NCBI GenBank assembly: GCA_024235955.1
Contig: JACKLJ010000001.1
Span: forward strand, 915,501 to 979,500
Direction: 5' to 3'
DNA: 64,000 bases
Origin: Burkholderiaceae bacterium
GTDB lineage: Bacteria > Pseudomonadota > Gammaproteobacteria > Burkholderiales > Burkholderiaceae_C
Below the pieces are notes generated by a model that did no database searches, had not been told where the DNA came from, and saw only the letters and a program-made list of their open reading frames with translations. Below, one piece after another: positions 42,609 through 50,803 of this stretch. Position numbers and translations under genes: made by a program. The stretch's first letter is position 1; each line of letters begins with the position of its first letter.

Positions 42609-43997
42609 ATGCAGCTGACACCCTCGATCTTCAAGGCCTACGACATCCGCGGCACCACGCCCACCACCATCAACGAGGCCGTGGCCGAGGCACTGGGCCT
42701 GGCCTTCGGCACCGAGGCGCTGGCGCAGGGCGAGCGCACCGTGGCCGTGGGGCGCGACGGGCGCCTTTCCGGCCCCGCGCTCGGCGCCGCGCTGATCCGC
42801 GGCCTGGTGGCGGCCGGCGTGGAAGTGATCGACATCGGCATGGGCACCACGCCGATGCTGTACTTCGCCGCCAGCACGCTGTGCAGCAGCGGCATCCAGG
42901 TGACCGGCAGCCACAACCCGCGCGACGACAACGGCTTCAAGATGGTGCTGGCCGGCCGCGCCATCTACGGCGACGACATCCAGCGCCTGCGCCAGACCAT
43001 GCAGGCCGAAACCTGGCAGCGCCGCCCCGGCGGCAGCGTGCGCACGCACGACGTGCTGCCGGCCTACCGCGAGCGCATCGTGGGCGACATCCGGCTCGCG
43101 CGGCCGATGAAGATCGTGGTGGATTGCGGCAACGGCGTGGCCGGGGCCACGGCGCCGGACATCTTCCGGGCCATCGGCTGCGAGGTGCAGGAGCTGCACA
43201 GCCAGGTCGACGGCAACTTTCCCAACCACCACCCGGACCCGAGCAAGCCCGAGAACCTGCGCGACGTCATCGCCGCCCTGCAGGCCGGCGACGCCGAGCT
43301 GGGCCTGGCCTTCGACGGCGACGGCGACCGGCTGGGCATCGTCACCAGGGATGGCCAGACCATCTTCCCCGACCGCCAGATGATGCTGTTCGCGCAGGAC
43401 GTGCTCAGCCGCGCGCCCGGCGGCACCATCGTGTTCGACGTGAAATGCACGCAGCGCCTGGCGCCCGCCATCGAGGCGGCGGGTGGCAAGCCGCTGATGT
43501 TCAAGACCGGCCACTCGCTCATCAAGGCGCGCATGAAGGAACTCGGCGCGCCGCTGGGCGGCGAGATGAGCGGCCACATCTTCTTCAAGGAGCGCTGGTA
43601 CGGCTTCGACGACGGCACCTACGCCGGCTGCCGGCTGCTGGAGATCCTCAGCCGCACGCCCGACGCCAGCGCCACCCTCAACGCCTTGCCCACCAGCCAC
43701 GCCACGCCGGAGCTTAACGTGGCCTGCGCCGAGGGCGAACCGCATCGGCTGGCGGCCGAGCTGCAGGCGCTGGCGGGCAGCGCGTTCGCGGCGCCGGCCC
43801 AGGTGAACGTGATCGACGGCCTGCGCGTGGACTGGCCCGACGGCTTCGGCCTGATCCGCGCCAGCAACACCACGCCGGTGCTGGTGCTGCGCTTCGAAGG
43901 CCAGACGCCCGAAGCGCTGGCCCGCATCGAGGCCGACATGCTGGCCCTGCTGCGTCGGGTCAAGCCGGACGCGCAGCTGGGCGCTTCGGCGCACTGA
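42609..43997 (+). CDS. Phosphomannomutase/phosphoglucomutase
   Basis: This is an alpha-D-phosphohexomutase (AlgC/ManB type) that interconverts sugar 1- and 6-phosphates for LPS or exopolysaccharide. It has 462 residues. The phosphoserine loop is TGSHNPRDDNGFKM, the metal loop FDGDGDRLG, the sugar-binding loop GGEMSGHIFFKERW, and the C-terminal phosphate loop RASNTTPVLVLR. The start at 42609 (MQLTPSIFKAYDIRG) fits the family; an upstream GTG is in frame. waaA follows. Confidence 0.95.
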   Translation: MQLTPSIFKAYDIRGTTPTTINEAVAEALGLAFGTEALAQGERTVAVGRDGRLSGPALGAALIRGLVAAGVEVIDIGMGTTPMLYFAASTLCSSGIQVTGSHNPRDDNGFKMVLAGRAIYGDDIQRLRQTMQAETWQRRPGGSVRTHDVLPAYRERIVGDIRLARPMKIVVDCGNGVAGATAPDIFRAIGCEVQELHSQVDGNFPNHHPDPSKPENLRDVIAALQAGDAELGLAFDGDGDRLGIVTRDGQTIFPDRQMMLFAQDVLSRAPGGTIVFDVKCTQRLAPAIEAAGGKPLMFKTGHSLIKARMKELGAPLGGEMSGHIFFKERWYGFDDGTYAGCRLLEILSRTPDASATLNALPTSHATPELNVACAEGEPHRLAAELQALAGSAFAAPAQVNVIDGLRVDWPDGFGLIRASNTTPVLVLRFEGQTPEALARIEADMLALLRRVKPDAQLGASAH

Positions 43998-44024
43998 GCG
44001 GTCCGTTGCGCAGGGGGTGTCTGG

Positions 44025-44086
44025 TTTGAAGCAAAATCAGGCTCCAGCCCTTGCATGGCGGGCGCAGGCAGCTATGAAATCATGAG
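44025..44086 (-). repeat. Repeat A copy upstream of waaA
   Basis: This is a full-length reverse copy: TTTGAAGCAAAATCAGGCTC, then CAGCCCTTGCATGGCGGGCG and CAGGCAGCTATGAAATCATGAGC. It ends 15 bp before the waaA ATG, so it lies in the leader. Confidence 0.87.
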
Positions 44087-44101
44087 CAATCCGAACGCGC
44101 C

Positions 44102-45481
44102 ATGATCCGCGCTCTCTACAGCCTCGCCACCTGGCTGGCCCAGCCACTGCTGCGGCGCAAGCTGCGCCGGCGCGGGCAGGCCGAGCCGGGCTATCTGCTG
44201 GCGGTGGAGGAGCGCTTCGGCCACTACGCCGTGGCGCGGCCGCAGCCGGAGGGCGGCGCGCCGCTGGTGTGGGTCCACGCCGTGTCGCTTGGTGAGACGC
44301 GGGCCGCCGCCATCCTGCTGGCCGAGCTGCGGCGTCTGCAGCCGGGCCTGCGCCTGCTGCTCACGCACGGCACCGCCACCGGGCGCGAGGAGGGCGGCAG
44401 GCTGCTGCAGCCCGGCGATGTGCAGGTCTGGCAGCCCTGGGATTCACCCGCCGTGGTGCGGCGCTTTTTGCAGCATTTCCGGCCCGATGTCGGCGTGCTG
44501 ATGGAAACCGAGGTCTGGCCGGGCCTGATCCACGAGGCCGCCGCGGCCGGCGTGCCGCTGGCGCTGGCCAACGCGCGGCTGTCGGAACGCTCGCAGCGCG
44601 GTGCCGAGCGCTTCGGGGTGCTGATGAAGCCGGCCTACGCCGCACTGGCCGCCGCCTGGGCGCAGACCGAGGCCGACGCCGCGCGGCTGACGAGCCTGGG
44701 CGCGCCGGTGGCCGGCGTGTTCGGCAACCTCAAGTTCGACGCCCGGCCTGACCCGGCGCTGCTGGCGCGCGGCCGTGCCTGGCGCCAGGCGGCCGGCGGC
44801 GCGGCTGGCCGCCCGGTGGTCATGCTGGCCAGCTCGCGCGAGGGCGAAGAGGCCGAATTTCTCAAGCAGATTCGGGCTATGGCCCAGGCGCAGCAGGCGC
44901 AGGCAGCTACGGATAGCATAGCAAAAGGAGGTGCCAAAGGCGGTGCCGGCGGCGACGCCAGCGGACCGCCTTCAGGCATCCAGTGGCTGATCGTGCCGCG
45001 TCATCCGCAGCGCTTCGACGAGGTGGCGGCGCTGGTGGCGGGCGCCGGCTTCACGCTCAGCCGCCGTTCCGGCTGGGGCGATGCGTCGCCGCCCTGGGCC
45101 GACGTCTGGCTGGGCGACAGCCTGGGCGAGATGGCCGCGTACTACGCGCTGGCCGACATGGCGCTGCTGGGCGGCAGCTTCGCCCAGCTGGGCGGGCAGA
45201 ACCTGATCGAGGCCGCGGCATGCGCCTGCCCGGTGGTGATGGGCCCGCACACCTTCAACTTCGCCCAGGCCGCCGAGATGGCCGAGGCCGCCGGCGCCGC
45301 CCGCCGCGTGGCCGACATGGCCGAGGGGCTGGCCGCCGCCCAGGCGCTGCTGGCCGACCCGCCGGCGCTGGCCGGCATGGCGGATGCGGCGCTCGGCTTC
45401 GCCAGCGCGCACCGCGGCGCGGCCGAGCGCACCGCCCGGGCCGTGCTGGCGCTGGCCGGGCGCGAACCCGCCGTGGCGTGA
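44102..45481 (+). CDS. waaA: 3-deoxy-D-manno-octulosonic acid transferase with in-frame repeat insertion
   Basis: This inner-membrane-associated enzyme adds Kdo to lipid A precursor. It has 459 residues; members are usually about 420-430. It has an N-terminal anchor helix, the catalytic Glu in AVEERFGHYA, and the donor-binding motifs VPRHPQRFDEV and GGSFAQLGGQNLIEAAACACPVV. Between ASSREGEEAEFL and QWLIVPRHPQRF the family normally has a short linker. Here codons about 258-275 are a repeat A copy (RAMAQAQQAQAATDSIAK), followed by a Gly/Ala-rich stretch. All catalytic motifs remain, so the enzyme is probably active. Confidence 0.94.
   Translation: MIRALYSLATWLAQPLLRRKLRRRGQAEPGYLLAVEERFGHYAVARPQPEGGAPLVWVHAVSLGETRAAAILLAELRRLQPGLRLLLTHGTATGREEGGRLLQPGDVQVWQPWDSPAVVRRFLQHFRPDVGVLMETEVWPGLIHEAAAAGVPLALANARLSERSQRGAERFGVLMKPAYAALAAAWAQTEADAARLTSLGAPVAGVFGNLKFDARPDPALLARGRAWRQAAGGAAGRPVVMLASSREGEEAEFLKQIRAMAQAQQAQAATDSIAKGGAKGGAGGDASGPPSGIQWLIVPRHPQRFDEVAALVAGAGFTLSRRSGWGDASPPWADVWLGDSLGEMAAYYALADMALLGGSFAQLGGQNLIEAAACACPVVMGPHTFNFAQAAEMAEAAGAARRVADMAEGLAAAQALLADPPALAGMADAALGFASAHRGAAERTARAVLALAGREPAVA
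44873..44926 (-). repeat. Repeat A copy inside waaA (in frame)
   Basis: GGGCTATGGCCCAGGCGCAG, then CAGGCGCAGGCAGCTACGGA and TAGCATAGCAAAA, in reverse orientation relative to the gene. There is no stop in the waaA frame. Confidence 0.8.
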
Positions 45482-45596
45482 AGCACGCCCGCCGTCGGGT
45501 GCGCGTTACCGCGGGCAGATGGCCGTGCGCGGGCGATGCTGATACATTCGGGCACATCAAGGGCCCGGCCGCACACCGCAGCCACCGTATCCGACC

Positions 45597-46109
45597 GTGA
45601 TCCGCTTCTTCCTGATCTTCCTGGGCATCCAGGCCGTGCTGTTCGGCGTGGAGATGCTCAACACCGTGCAGGCCGCCGTGGTGCAGCCGTGGACCGGGCT
45701 GGTGGCCCAGGCCAGCGCGGCCATCGTGCACCTGTTCGACCCCTCGGTGATCTCCTACGGCCGCGTGCTGCAGAGCGCCAAGACGGGCTTCGGCGTTTCC
45801 ATCGAGCCCGGCTGCAACGGCGTGGAAGCCACCATCGTGCTGGTGGCGGCCATGCTGGCGTTTCCCTCCAGCTGGAAGATGAAGGCCTGGGGCATCGGGC
45901 TGGGCTTCATCGCCGTGCAGGCGGTCAATCTGCTGCGCGTGGTGACGCTGTTCTTCCTGGGGCAGTGGAACTTCAAGGTGTTCGAGTTCGCGCACCTGTA
46001 CATGTGGCAGGCGCTCATCATGCTCGACGTGCTGGTGGTCTGGCTGCTGTGGATGCGCGTGGTGGCCCGGCGCGACCCGGCCGCCCCGGCGCCCAGGGCC
46101 GCGGCCTGA
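45597..46109 (+). CDS. xrtH: Exosortase H (XrtH)
   Basis: This is a membrane transpeptidase-like enzyme that processes proteins with an IPTLxxWG-CTERM sorting tail. It has 170 residues with about five transmembrane helices, the small size typical of exosortase H. The active-site residues line up: Cys73 in EPGCNGVEA, Arg114 in NLLRVVTLFFLG and His133 in FEFAHLYMWQ. The start is GTG. An associated membrane protein gene follows. No protein with an IPTLxxWG tail is encoded in this window, so substrates lie elsewhere. Confidence 0.88.
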   Translation: MIRFFLIFLGIQAVLFGVEMLNTVQAAVVQPWTGLVAQASAAIVHLFDPSVISYGRVLQSAKTGFGVSIEPGCNGVEATIVLVAAMLAFPSSWKMKAWGIGLGFIAVQAVNLLRVVTLFFLGQWNFKVFEFAHLYMWQALIMLDVLVVWLLWMRVVARRDPAAPAPRAAA

Positions 46110-46131
46110 TCGCGCGGGCAGCGGGCGGATC

Positions 46132-46770
46132 ATGCGTGCCACCCTCATCGGCCGTTTCCTGCTGATCGCCATACTCTGCCTGGCGGCGCTGCTGCCGCTG
46201 TGGTACTGGGCCTCGCCCTGGCTGGCCAAGCCGCCCATCTGGCTGGCCGGCCACGCGATGCAGGCGCTGTTCCCGTGGGTGGACGGCTTCGAGCAGCACG
46301 GCGTGGTCGCCACGCTGCTGACCAAGGTGCAGGTGCGCATGCAGCGCGGCGGCGCCGACGTGCTGGCCGAGCTGGCGCCGGAGGCCAGCTACCCCTCATA
46401 CGGCTACGGCCTGGTGCTGCTCTGGGCCATGCTGATCGCCTCGCACCCGCACCGCTGGTGGCTCAAGGGGCTGATCGGCACGGTGATCCTGTTCCCGGTG
46501 CAGGCCTGGGGCCTGTGCTTCCAGTGGTTGCGCGACGTGGTGCTGCTCTCCGGCCCCAACGGCGCCGCCTACCTCAAGTACCCGCAGTGGGCGATCGACG
46601 CCGTGGCCTACGGCTACCAGTTCGGCTTCCTGATGCTCACGCCGGTGGCGCCCATCATCCTCTGGCTGGTGTTCGACAAGCGCTTTGTCGCCGCGCTGTG
46701 GCTGGAGGCCGCGCTGGAAGGCAAGCCCGAAGCCACCCGCGGCGCCGCCACGCCCACGCGCGAGGGCTGA
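46132..46770 (+). CDS. Exosortase H-associated membrane protein
   Basis: This is a 212-residue membrane protein with about four to five hydrophobic helices and a periplasmic domain of about 70 residues. It follows xrtH by 22 bp. Its sequence (AKPPIWLAGHAMQALFPWVD, LGSHPHRWW-like ASHPHRWWLKGLIG) matches the membrane protein that regularly accompanies exosortase H in betaproteobacteria. The role is unknown; it may help present substrates. Confidence 0.75.
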   Translation: MRATLIGRFLLIAILCLAALLPLWYWASPWLAKPPIWLAGHAMQALFPWVDGFEQHGVVATLLTKVQVRMQRGGADVLAELAPEASYPSYGYGLVLLWAMLIASHPHRWWLKGLIGTVILFPVQAWGLCFQWLRDVVLLSGPNGAAYLKYPQWAIDAVAYGYQFGFLMLTPVAPIILWLVFDKRFVAALWLEAALEGKPEATRGAATPTREG

Positions 46771-46805
46771 GCGGCCGGTGCGCGCCGGCAGGCCCGGCGC
46801 ACCGA

Positions 46806-46870
46806 TTTCAAGGTCAAATGAGGCTGCAGCCCAAGCGTGGCGGGCGCAGCCAGCTATGGTTTTGGAAGTG
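46806..46870 (-). repeat. Repeat A copy between XrtH operon and rhodanese
   Basis: The full reverse copy reads TCAAATGAGGCTGCAGCCCA, then GCGTGGCGGGCGCAGCCAG and CTATGGTTTTGGAAGT. It lies between convergent genes. Confidence 0.88.
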
Positions 46871-46911
46871 GTCTGGCGCCGTGCAGCCCGAGCGGCGGGC
46901 TACCTACCTGC

Positions 46912-47256
46912 TCAGTAGCGCGGTACTGAGGGATCAAGCTGGCGCGACCACGCATCGATGCCGCCGGCCACGTTGGCCACGCGCTCGAAGCCGTGCTGGC
47001 GCAGGAACATGGCCACCTGCATGCTGCGCCCGCCGTGGTGGCACAGCACGGCCACAGGGCGGTCGCGGTCGAGTTCGGCCAGCCGCGCCGGCACGGTGTG
47101 CATGGGCATCTGCAGCAGCTCGCAGCCCTGCGGCGCCACGCTGGCGGCGCGCCATTCGGCCGGCTCGCGCACGTCGAGCAGCAGCGGGGCGGTGCCCTGC
47201 GCGCCGGCGGCCTGCGTCCAGGCGGCAAAGCCTTCGGGCGTGATCTGTTCAACCAT
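46912..47256 (-). CDS. Rhodanese-like sulfurtransferase
   Basis: This is a single-domain rhodanese of 114 residues, in the size range of GlpE/PspE. The active-site loop is LCHHGGRS with Cys72; LLLDVREPAEW and ANVAGGIDAW are family signatures. The substrate is unknown; sulfur transfer between thiosulfate or a persulfide and an acceptor is the family reaction. It lies 42 bp from the pcm-like gene in the same direction. Confidence 0.92.
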   Translation of the reverse strand: MVEQITPEGFAAWTQAAGAQGTAPLLLDVREPAEWRAASVAPQGCELLQMPMHTVPARLAELDRDRPVAVLCHHGGRSMQVAMFLRQHGFERVANVAGGIDAWSRQLDPSVPRY

Positions 47257-47298
47257 GCGGATGGGCTCCGGGAGCTTGTAGTTGGTGCGCCGGGCGCT

Positions 47299-47976
47299 TC
47301 AGAAATGGAAGCGCGGCGGCGTCGGGAAGCCGATCAGCCGCGGCGCGACGATGTCCCAGGGCTGGCTTTCGGTCCAGCTGCTCTCGCCGGTGCGCTGCAC
47401 CAGGCTGGCGCGCATCATGGGCTCTTCGCCGACGATGGCCATCAGCCGGCCGCCGACCTTGAGCTGCGCCAGCAGGTGCTCGGGCACCTGCGCCACCGAG
47501 CCGGAGAGCACGATGGCGTCGAACGGGCCGTCGGCCGAGAGGTCGGAGCTGGAGCCGTCGGCCAGCCGCACTTCCACGTTCAGCACGCCGGCACGCTGCA
47601 GGTTGGCGTGGGCGGTCTCGGCCAGGGCCGGGTCGATCTCCAGTGTCAGCACGCGCTGGGCACGGTGGCCGAGCAGGGCGGCCATGAAGCCGGAGCCGGT
47701 GCCGACTTCCAGCACCTTCTCGTGCTTGCCCACGCGCAGGTCCTGCAGCATGCGGGCCTCGACGCGCGGCTCCAGCATCACCTGGCCCAGCGCCACGGCC
47801 TGCGGGCCGGGCTTGAGCGGGATCTGCAGGTCGGCAAAGGCCAGCTGGCGGTGCGCGGCGGGCACGAAGTCCTCGCGCCGCACGGCGGCCAGCAAGTCCA
47901 GCACATGGCTGTCGAGCACATCCCAGGGGCGGATCTGCTGCTCGATCATGTTGAAGCGGGCTTGTTCGACGTTCAT
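47299..47976 (-). CDS. pcm: Protein-L-isoaspartate O-methyltransferase family protein
   Basis: This is a SAM-dependent methyltransferase of 225 residues. MIEQQIRPWDVLD and LEPRVEARMLQDL belong to the Pcm family, and VLEVGTGSGFMAALLG is the SAM-binding loop. Members of this subgroup lack some of the residues that define true repair enzymes (a Ser of the active site is hard to place here), so another methylation target is possible. The ATG at 47976 was chosen over an upstream TTG. Confidence 0.85.
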   Translation of the reverse strand: MNVEQARFNMIEQQIRPWDVLDSHVLDLLAAVRREDFVPAAHRQLAFADLQIPLKPGPQAVALGQVMLEPRVEARMLQDLRVGKHEKVLEVGTGSGFMAALLGHRAQRVLTLEIDPALAETAHANLQRAGVLNVEVRLADGSSSDLSADGPFDAIVLSGSVAQVPEHLLAQLKVGGRLMAIVGEEPMMRASLVQRTGESSWTESQPWDIVAPRLIGFPTPPRFHF

Positions 47977-48036
47977 GGCGCGATTGGGAAGTTTTACTGC
48001 GGACAAACCCTGATTTTAGCCCTGCGCCGGGCCGGC

Positions 48037-49236
48037 TCAGGCCACCAAGGGCGGCGCCTGCATGGCCTCGATCTGCTCCTGCAGCACCACCACCTGGCCG
48101 CGCCAGTAATCGGGCGTGCCGAAATCGGGGAAGGCGGCGGGAAAAGCCGGGTCGTCCCAGCGGCGCGCCAGCCAGGCGCTGTAATGGATCAGCCGCAGCG
48201 TGCGCAGCGGCTCGATCAGCGCCAGCTCGCGGCGGTCGAACTCGCGCATCTGCTCGTAGCCGTCGAGCAGGGCGCCGAGCTGCTGCTGGCGCTCGGCCCG
48301 CTCGCCGGAGAGCAGCATCCACAAATCCTGCACCGCCGGTCCGCTGCGGCAGTCGTCCAGGTCGACGAAGTGCGGGCCGCCGCCCGGCCGATCGGCCGGC
48401 GTCCAGAGGATGTTGCCCACGTGGCAGTCGGCGTGCAGGCGCAGGCAGGCGATGCCGCCGTCTTCAGTACCTTTTGAGGCGCCAGTCAAGGCAGGGCGGG
48501 CGCAGACAGCTATGCAATCAATAGCTTGCTGGCAGGTGTCGGCCCAGGCGCGCTCGACCTCCAGCGGGATCGCGTCGTGCGCCAGCAGCCAGTCGCGCGG
48601 CTCCACCGCATAGCTGGCCAGGTCCACCGCCGGCCGGTGCGTGAAGGGCTGGCGCGCGCCCACCGCGTGCAGGCGCGCCAGGAAGCGGCCAATCCACTCC
48701 AGCGTCTCCGGGTCGCCCAGTTCGGGCGCGCGGCCGCCGCGCCGGGGGCTCACGCTGAACAGGAACTCCCCCTTGAGGCGCTGATACGCCTTCCCCCCTC
48801 TCTCTGCGGGAGGAGGAACAACGCCAGCGCTCGGTGCGAGCCCGAGCACGGCGTTCGCTGGCCTGGCCTGCTCCGCGGCCATCTGAACCGAGGCGGCGTA
48901 CCCATGGTCATCGACTTCACCGAATGCATGCAGGGTGCGCCCGTCGATGGCAAGGGGGGCGACCACGGGCACCTCGGCGGCGGCGAGTTCCCGGGCGAAG
49001 GCGTGCTCTTCCTCGATCTGGGCCGCGCTCCAGCGGCCGGGCCGGTAGAACTTGAGCACGACGGCAGGGTGCGTGTCGGCCAGCGGCGTACCGGGCTCCA
49101 GATGGGCCAGGTAGACGCGGTTCTCGTAGGAGTTGAGCGCCATCAGCCGACCGTCGCCAACCAGGCCGGCGCTGGCCAGCGCGTCCAGCACGAAGTCGGG
49201 GGTGAGGTGCTCGAACGGGTGGGTGGATGCAGACAT
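48037..49236 (-). CDS. srkA: Stress response kinase SrkA (YihE) with two in-frame repeat insertions
   Basis: This is a Ser/Thr protein kinase of the APH/HipA fold that protects against stress. The family is about 328 residues; this one is 399. Kinase motifs are intact: LNSYENRVY, Lys62 in VLKFYRP, catalytic LRLHADCHVGN and Mg-binding FVDLDDCRSGPAVQDLWMLL. The extra length comes from two repeats. Residues about 119-157 (AEQARPANAVLG to LKGEFLF) are encoded by a repeat B copy, and residues about 237-257 (QAIDCIAVCARPALTGASK) by a repeat A copy. Both lie in surface loops of the family. It is divergent from the ATPase-phosphatase gene. Confidence 0.92.
   Translation of the reverse strand: MSASTHPFEHLTPDFVLDALASAGLVGDGRLMALNSYENRVYLAHLEPGTPLADTHPAVVLKFYRPGRWSAAQIEEEHAFARELAAAEVPVVAPLAIDGRTLHAFGEVDDHGYAASVQMAAEQARPANAVLGLAPSAGVVPPPAERGGKAYQRLKGEFLFSVSPRRGGRAPELGDPETLEWIGRFLARLHAVGARQPFTHRPAVDLASYAVEPRDWLLAHDAIPLEVERAWADTCQQAIDCIAVCARPALTGASKGTEDGGIACLRLHADCHVGNILWTPADRPGGGPHFVDLDDCRSGPAVQDLWMLLSGERAERQQQLGALLDGYEQMREFDRRELALIEPLRTLRLIHYSAWLARRWDDPAFPAAFPDFGTPDYWRGQVVVLQEQIEAMQAPPLVA
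48468..48527 (-). repeat. Repeat A copy inside srkA (in frame)
   Basis: CCTTTTGAGGCGCCAGTCAA, then GGCGGGCGCAGACAGCTATG and CAATCAATAGC. It is free of stops in the srkA frame. Confidence 0.82.
48767..48881 (+). repeat. Repeat B copy inside srkA (in frame)
   Basis: GAGGCGCTGATACGCCTTCC, then the CCCCTCTCTCTGCGGGAGGAGG hairpin, the GCCAGCGCTCG...CGAGCACGGCG stem and CCTGGCCTGCTCCGCGGCC. It is free of stops in the srkA frame and adds about 39 residues to the kinase. Confidence 0.8.
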
Positions 49237-49567
49237 GCCGGCATTGTCGTCGGCCCGGCCCGCTGGGCGCCCGGTCACCGTTGCGTTTGGCCGGACGAGC
49301 GCTGCCCGGGACGGCATCTCAAGCCTTGGGCACCCAGGCCGGACTGCCATGCCCACGGGAGCGCCTTTGGATTAGATCAATAACCGTGCAATTTATTGTA
49401 ATTTAATTGCATTCTTAAGCAAATACTATTGCAGTTCAATGTTAACAAAAGTAATCTTTGGTAGTCGCTTCGCGCCCTGGATCGGGACAGTTCAAGAGGC
49501 GGCCTGAGGGCGTATCTCCCGAGGGCCTCTGCCAGACCGGTCAGCCAACCTGCGGGGCGGCCAGACC
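49237..49567. other. Divergent intergenic region with AT-rich island
   Basis: This 331-bp gap separates srkA from the ATPase-phosphatase gene. Bases about 49375-49465 are strikingly AT-rich (roughly 70 percent) in an otherwise GC-rich window and contain the inverted repeat TTGCATTCTTAAGCAA and several TTGCA/TGCAA motifs. No coding frame is seen. Confidence 0.75.
49429..49457 (+). promoter_or_regulatory. Sigma-70-like promoter of the ATPase-phosphatase operon
   Basis: TTGCAG (49429-49434), a 17-bp spacer and TAATCT (49452-49457) lie in the AT-rich island, about 110 bp before the ATG. Confidence 0.6.
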
Positions 49568-49857
49568 ATGACCGAGCTTTCCATTCGATCCGCAGATGCC
49601 CCGCCACCCGACGGCCCTGAAGTCCTGGCCGCGCACGGGTTTGGCGCCGCCTTCGGCGACAAGGTGGTGCTGGCCGAGGTCGATCTGGTGCTGCCGCCCC
49701 ACACGCTGACCGTGCTGCTCGGCCCCGTGGGTACGGGCAAGTCGACCCTGCTGCGGGCCATCGCCGGGCTGAACGACCGCAACCCGCGCTACCGCAGCTG
49801 GGGGCATGTGGACTACCAGGGCCAGCCGCTGGCCGACGACCACCGGCCCGCGCTAGT
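49568..49857 (+). pseudogene. ABC ATPase-dual-specificity phosphatase fusion, 5' part (split by IS)
   Basis: This is the N-terminal part, about 97 residues, of a 450-residue protein split by the IS481-family element. It carries an ABC ATPase core resembling PstB/PhnC-type proteins with Walker A GPVGTGKST (Lys58). The break is at codons LV (CTA GTN), in the Q-loop region of the ATPase. Removing the 1041-bp IS and one 6-bp target copy joins this frame exactly to the downstream part (ALVQQHARLMQ), 451 codons including stop. No membrane subunits are encoded nearby, so the ATPase was probably not a transporter component. As it stands, this fragment would make a short protein ending 28 bases inside the IS. 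Confidence 0.85.
49852..49857. repeat. Target-site duplication, left copy
   Basis: GCTAGT, matching the NCTAGN target preference of IS481. It directly abuts the left inverted repeat. Confidence 0.9.
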
Positions 49858-50803
49858 TGTGAAGCGTCAAGAGGTTGTTTCTTGACGAGCTGAGTCTGGA
49901 GATGGGTGGCATGCCGCCGATGGCGCTGTGGGGCCGATGGCAGTTGTAGTGATGTTGCCAGTGAGCCAAGGCTGCGGTGCGCTCGGCGCAGTTCTGGTAC
50001 GTCCAGCCGTAAGCCCACTCGCGCAAGGCCGACTGGATGAACCGCTCGGCCTTGCCGTTGGTCTGAGGGCGGTAGGCCCGCGTGAAGCTGTGGCGGATGC
50101 CCAGGTCGATGCAGGCCTGACGGAAGTCGCGTGAGCGGAATGCGGCGCCGTTGTCCGTGAGCAGGCGTTTGATGCTCACGCCCAGCCGCCCGTAGTAGGT
50201 CACGGCGTTGTGCAGAAAGCGCACGGCCTGCTCCTTCTTCTCGTCGGGGTGCATCGCGGTGAATGCCAGCCTGGCGTGGTCATCGATGGCCACGAACAAG
50301 GTCTCCCAACCTGCCCCATCCACCGAATCGCGCCGGTTGCCCGTCACCCGGTGGCTGGGTCTGACGATGCGTCCGAGCTTCTTGGTGTCGATGTGCAACA
50401 GCTCGCCGGGCGCCTCATGCTCGTAGCGCACCACCGGTTCGACAGGATCGAGGTCGCTGAGCCTGGACAGGCCTGCTCGGGCCAGCACCCGGCTGACGGT
50501 GGACTCGCTCACGCCAACGCTGCGGGCAATAGGCGATTGCAGCATGCGACGACGGCGTAGTTCAACGATCAGCAGAGCCTTGGCCGGATCGATGGATCGG
50601 GGTGAGCGCACGGGTCGTGAGGACGCATCGGCCAAGGCAGGTGGGCCGCCAGCCAGATAGCGCCCCAGCCACTTCCTGGCCGTTGGCGGTGTCACGCCAT
50701 GTTCGACTGCGGCTTGACCGGCAGAGAGGCCGCCTTCTGTCATCTCTCGAACCATCTGCAGGCGGCGGGCGAAGGTAAGTCGGGCATGCTTATGGGTGTT
50801 CAT
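49853..50803 (-). CDS. IS481-family transposase
   Basis: This is a 316-residue DDE transposase. It has an N-terminal helix-turn-helix region (LSAGQAAVEHGVTPPTARKW and a second around SVGVSESTVSRVLARAG) and an rve-type catalytic core with Asp in LLHIDTKKLGRI, Asp in LLTDNGAAFRS and Glu in RPQTNGKAERFIQ. The ATG at 50803 gives the normal size. The frame runs through the left inverted repeat and its TAG stop is supplied by the target duplication (CTAG), a neat consequence of NCTAGN target choice. Confidence 0.95.
   Translation of the reverse strand: MNTHKHARLTFARRLQMVREMTEGGLSAGQAAVEHGVTPPTARKWLGRYLAGGPPALADASSRPVRSPRSIDPAKALLIVELRRRRMLQSPIARSVGVSESTVSRVLARAGLSRLSDLDPVEPVVRYEHEAPGELLHIDTKKLGRIVRPSHRVTGNRRDSVDGAGWETLFVAIDDHARLAFTAMHPDEKKEQAVRFLHNAVTYYGRLGVSIKRLLTDNGAAFRSRDFRQACIDLGIRHSFTRAYRPQTNGKAERFIQSALREWAYGWTYQNCAERTAALAHWQHHYNCHRPHSAIGGMPPISRLSSSRNNLLTLHN

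Noticed and set aside
50210..50560. Plus-strand frame inside the IS as a second IS gene
   Set aside because: It is the complement of the transposase; IS481 elements encode one transposase.
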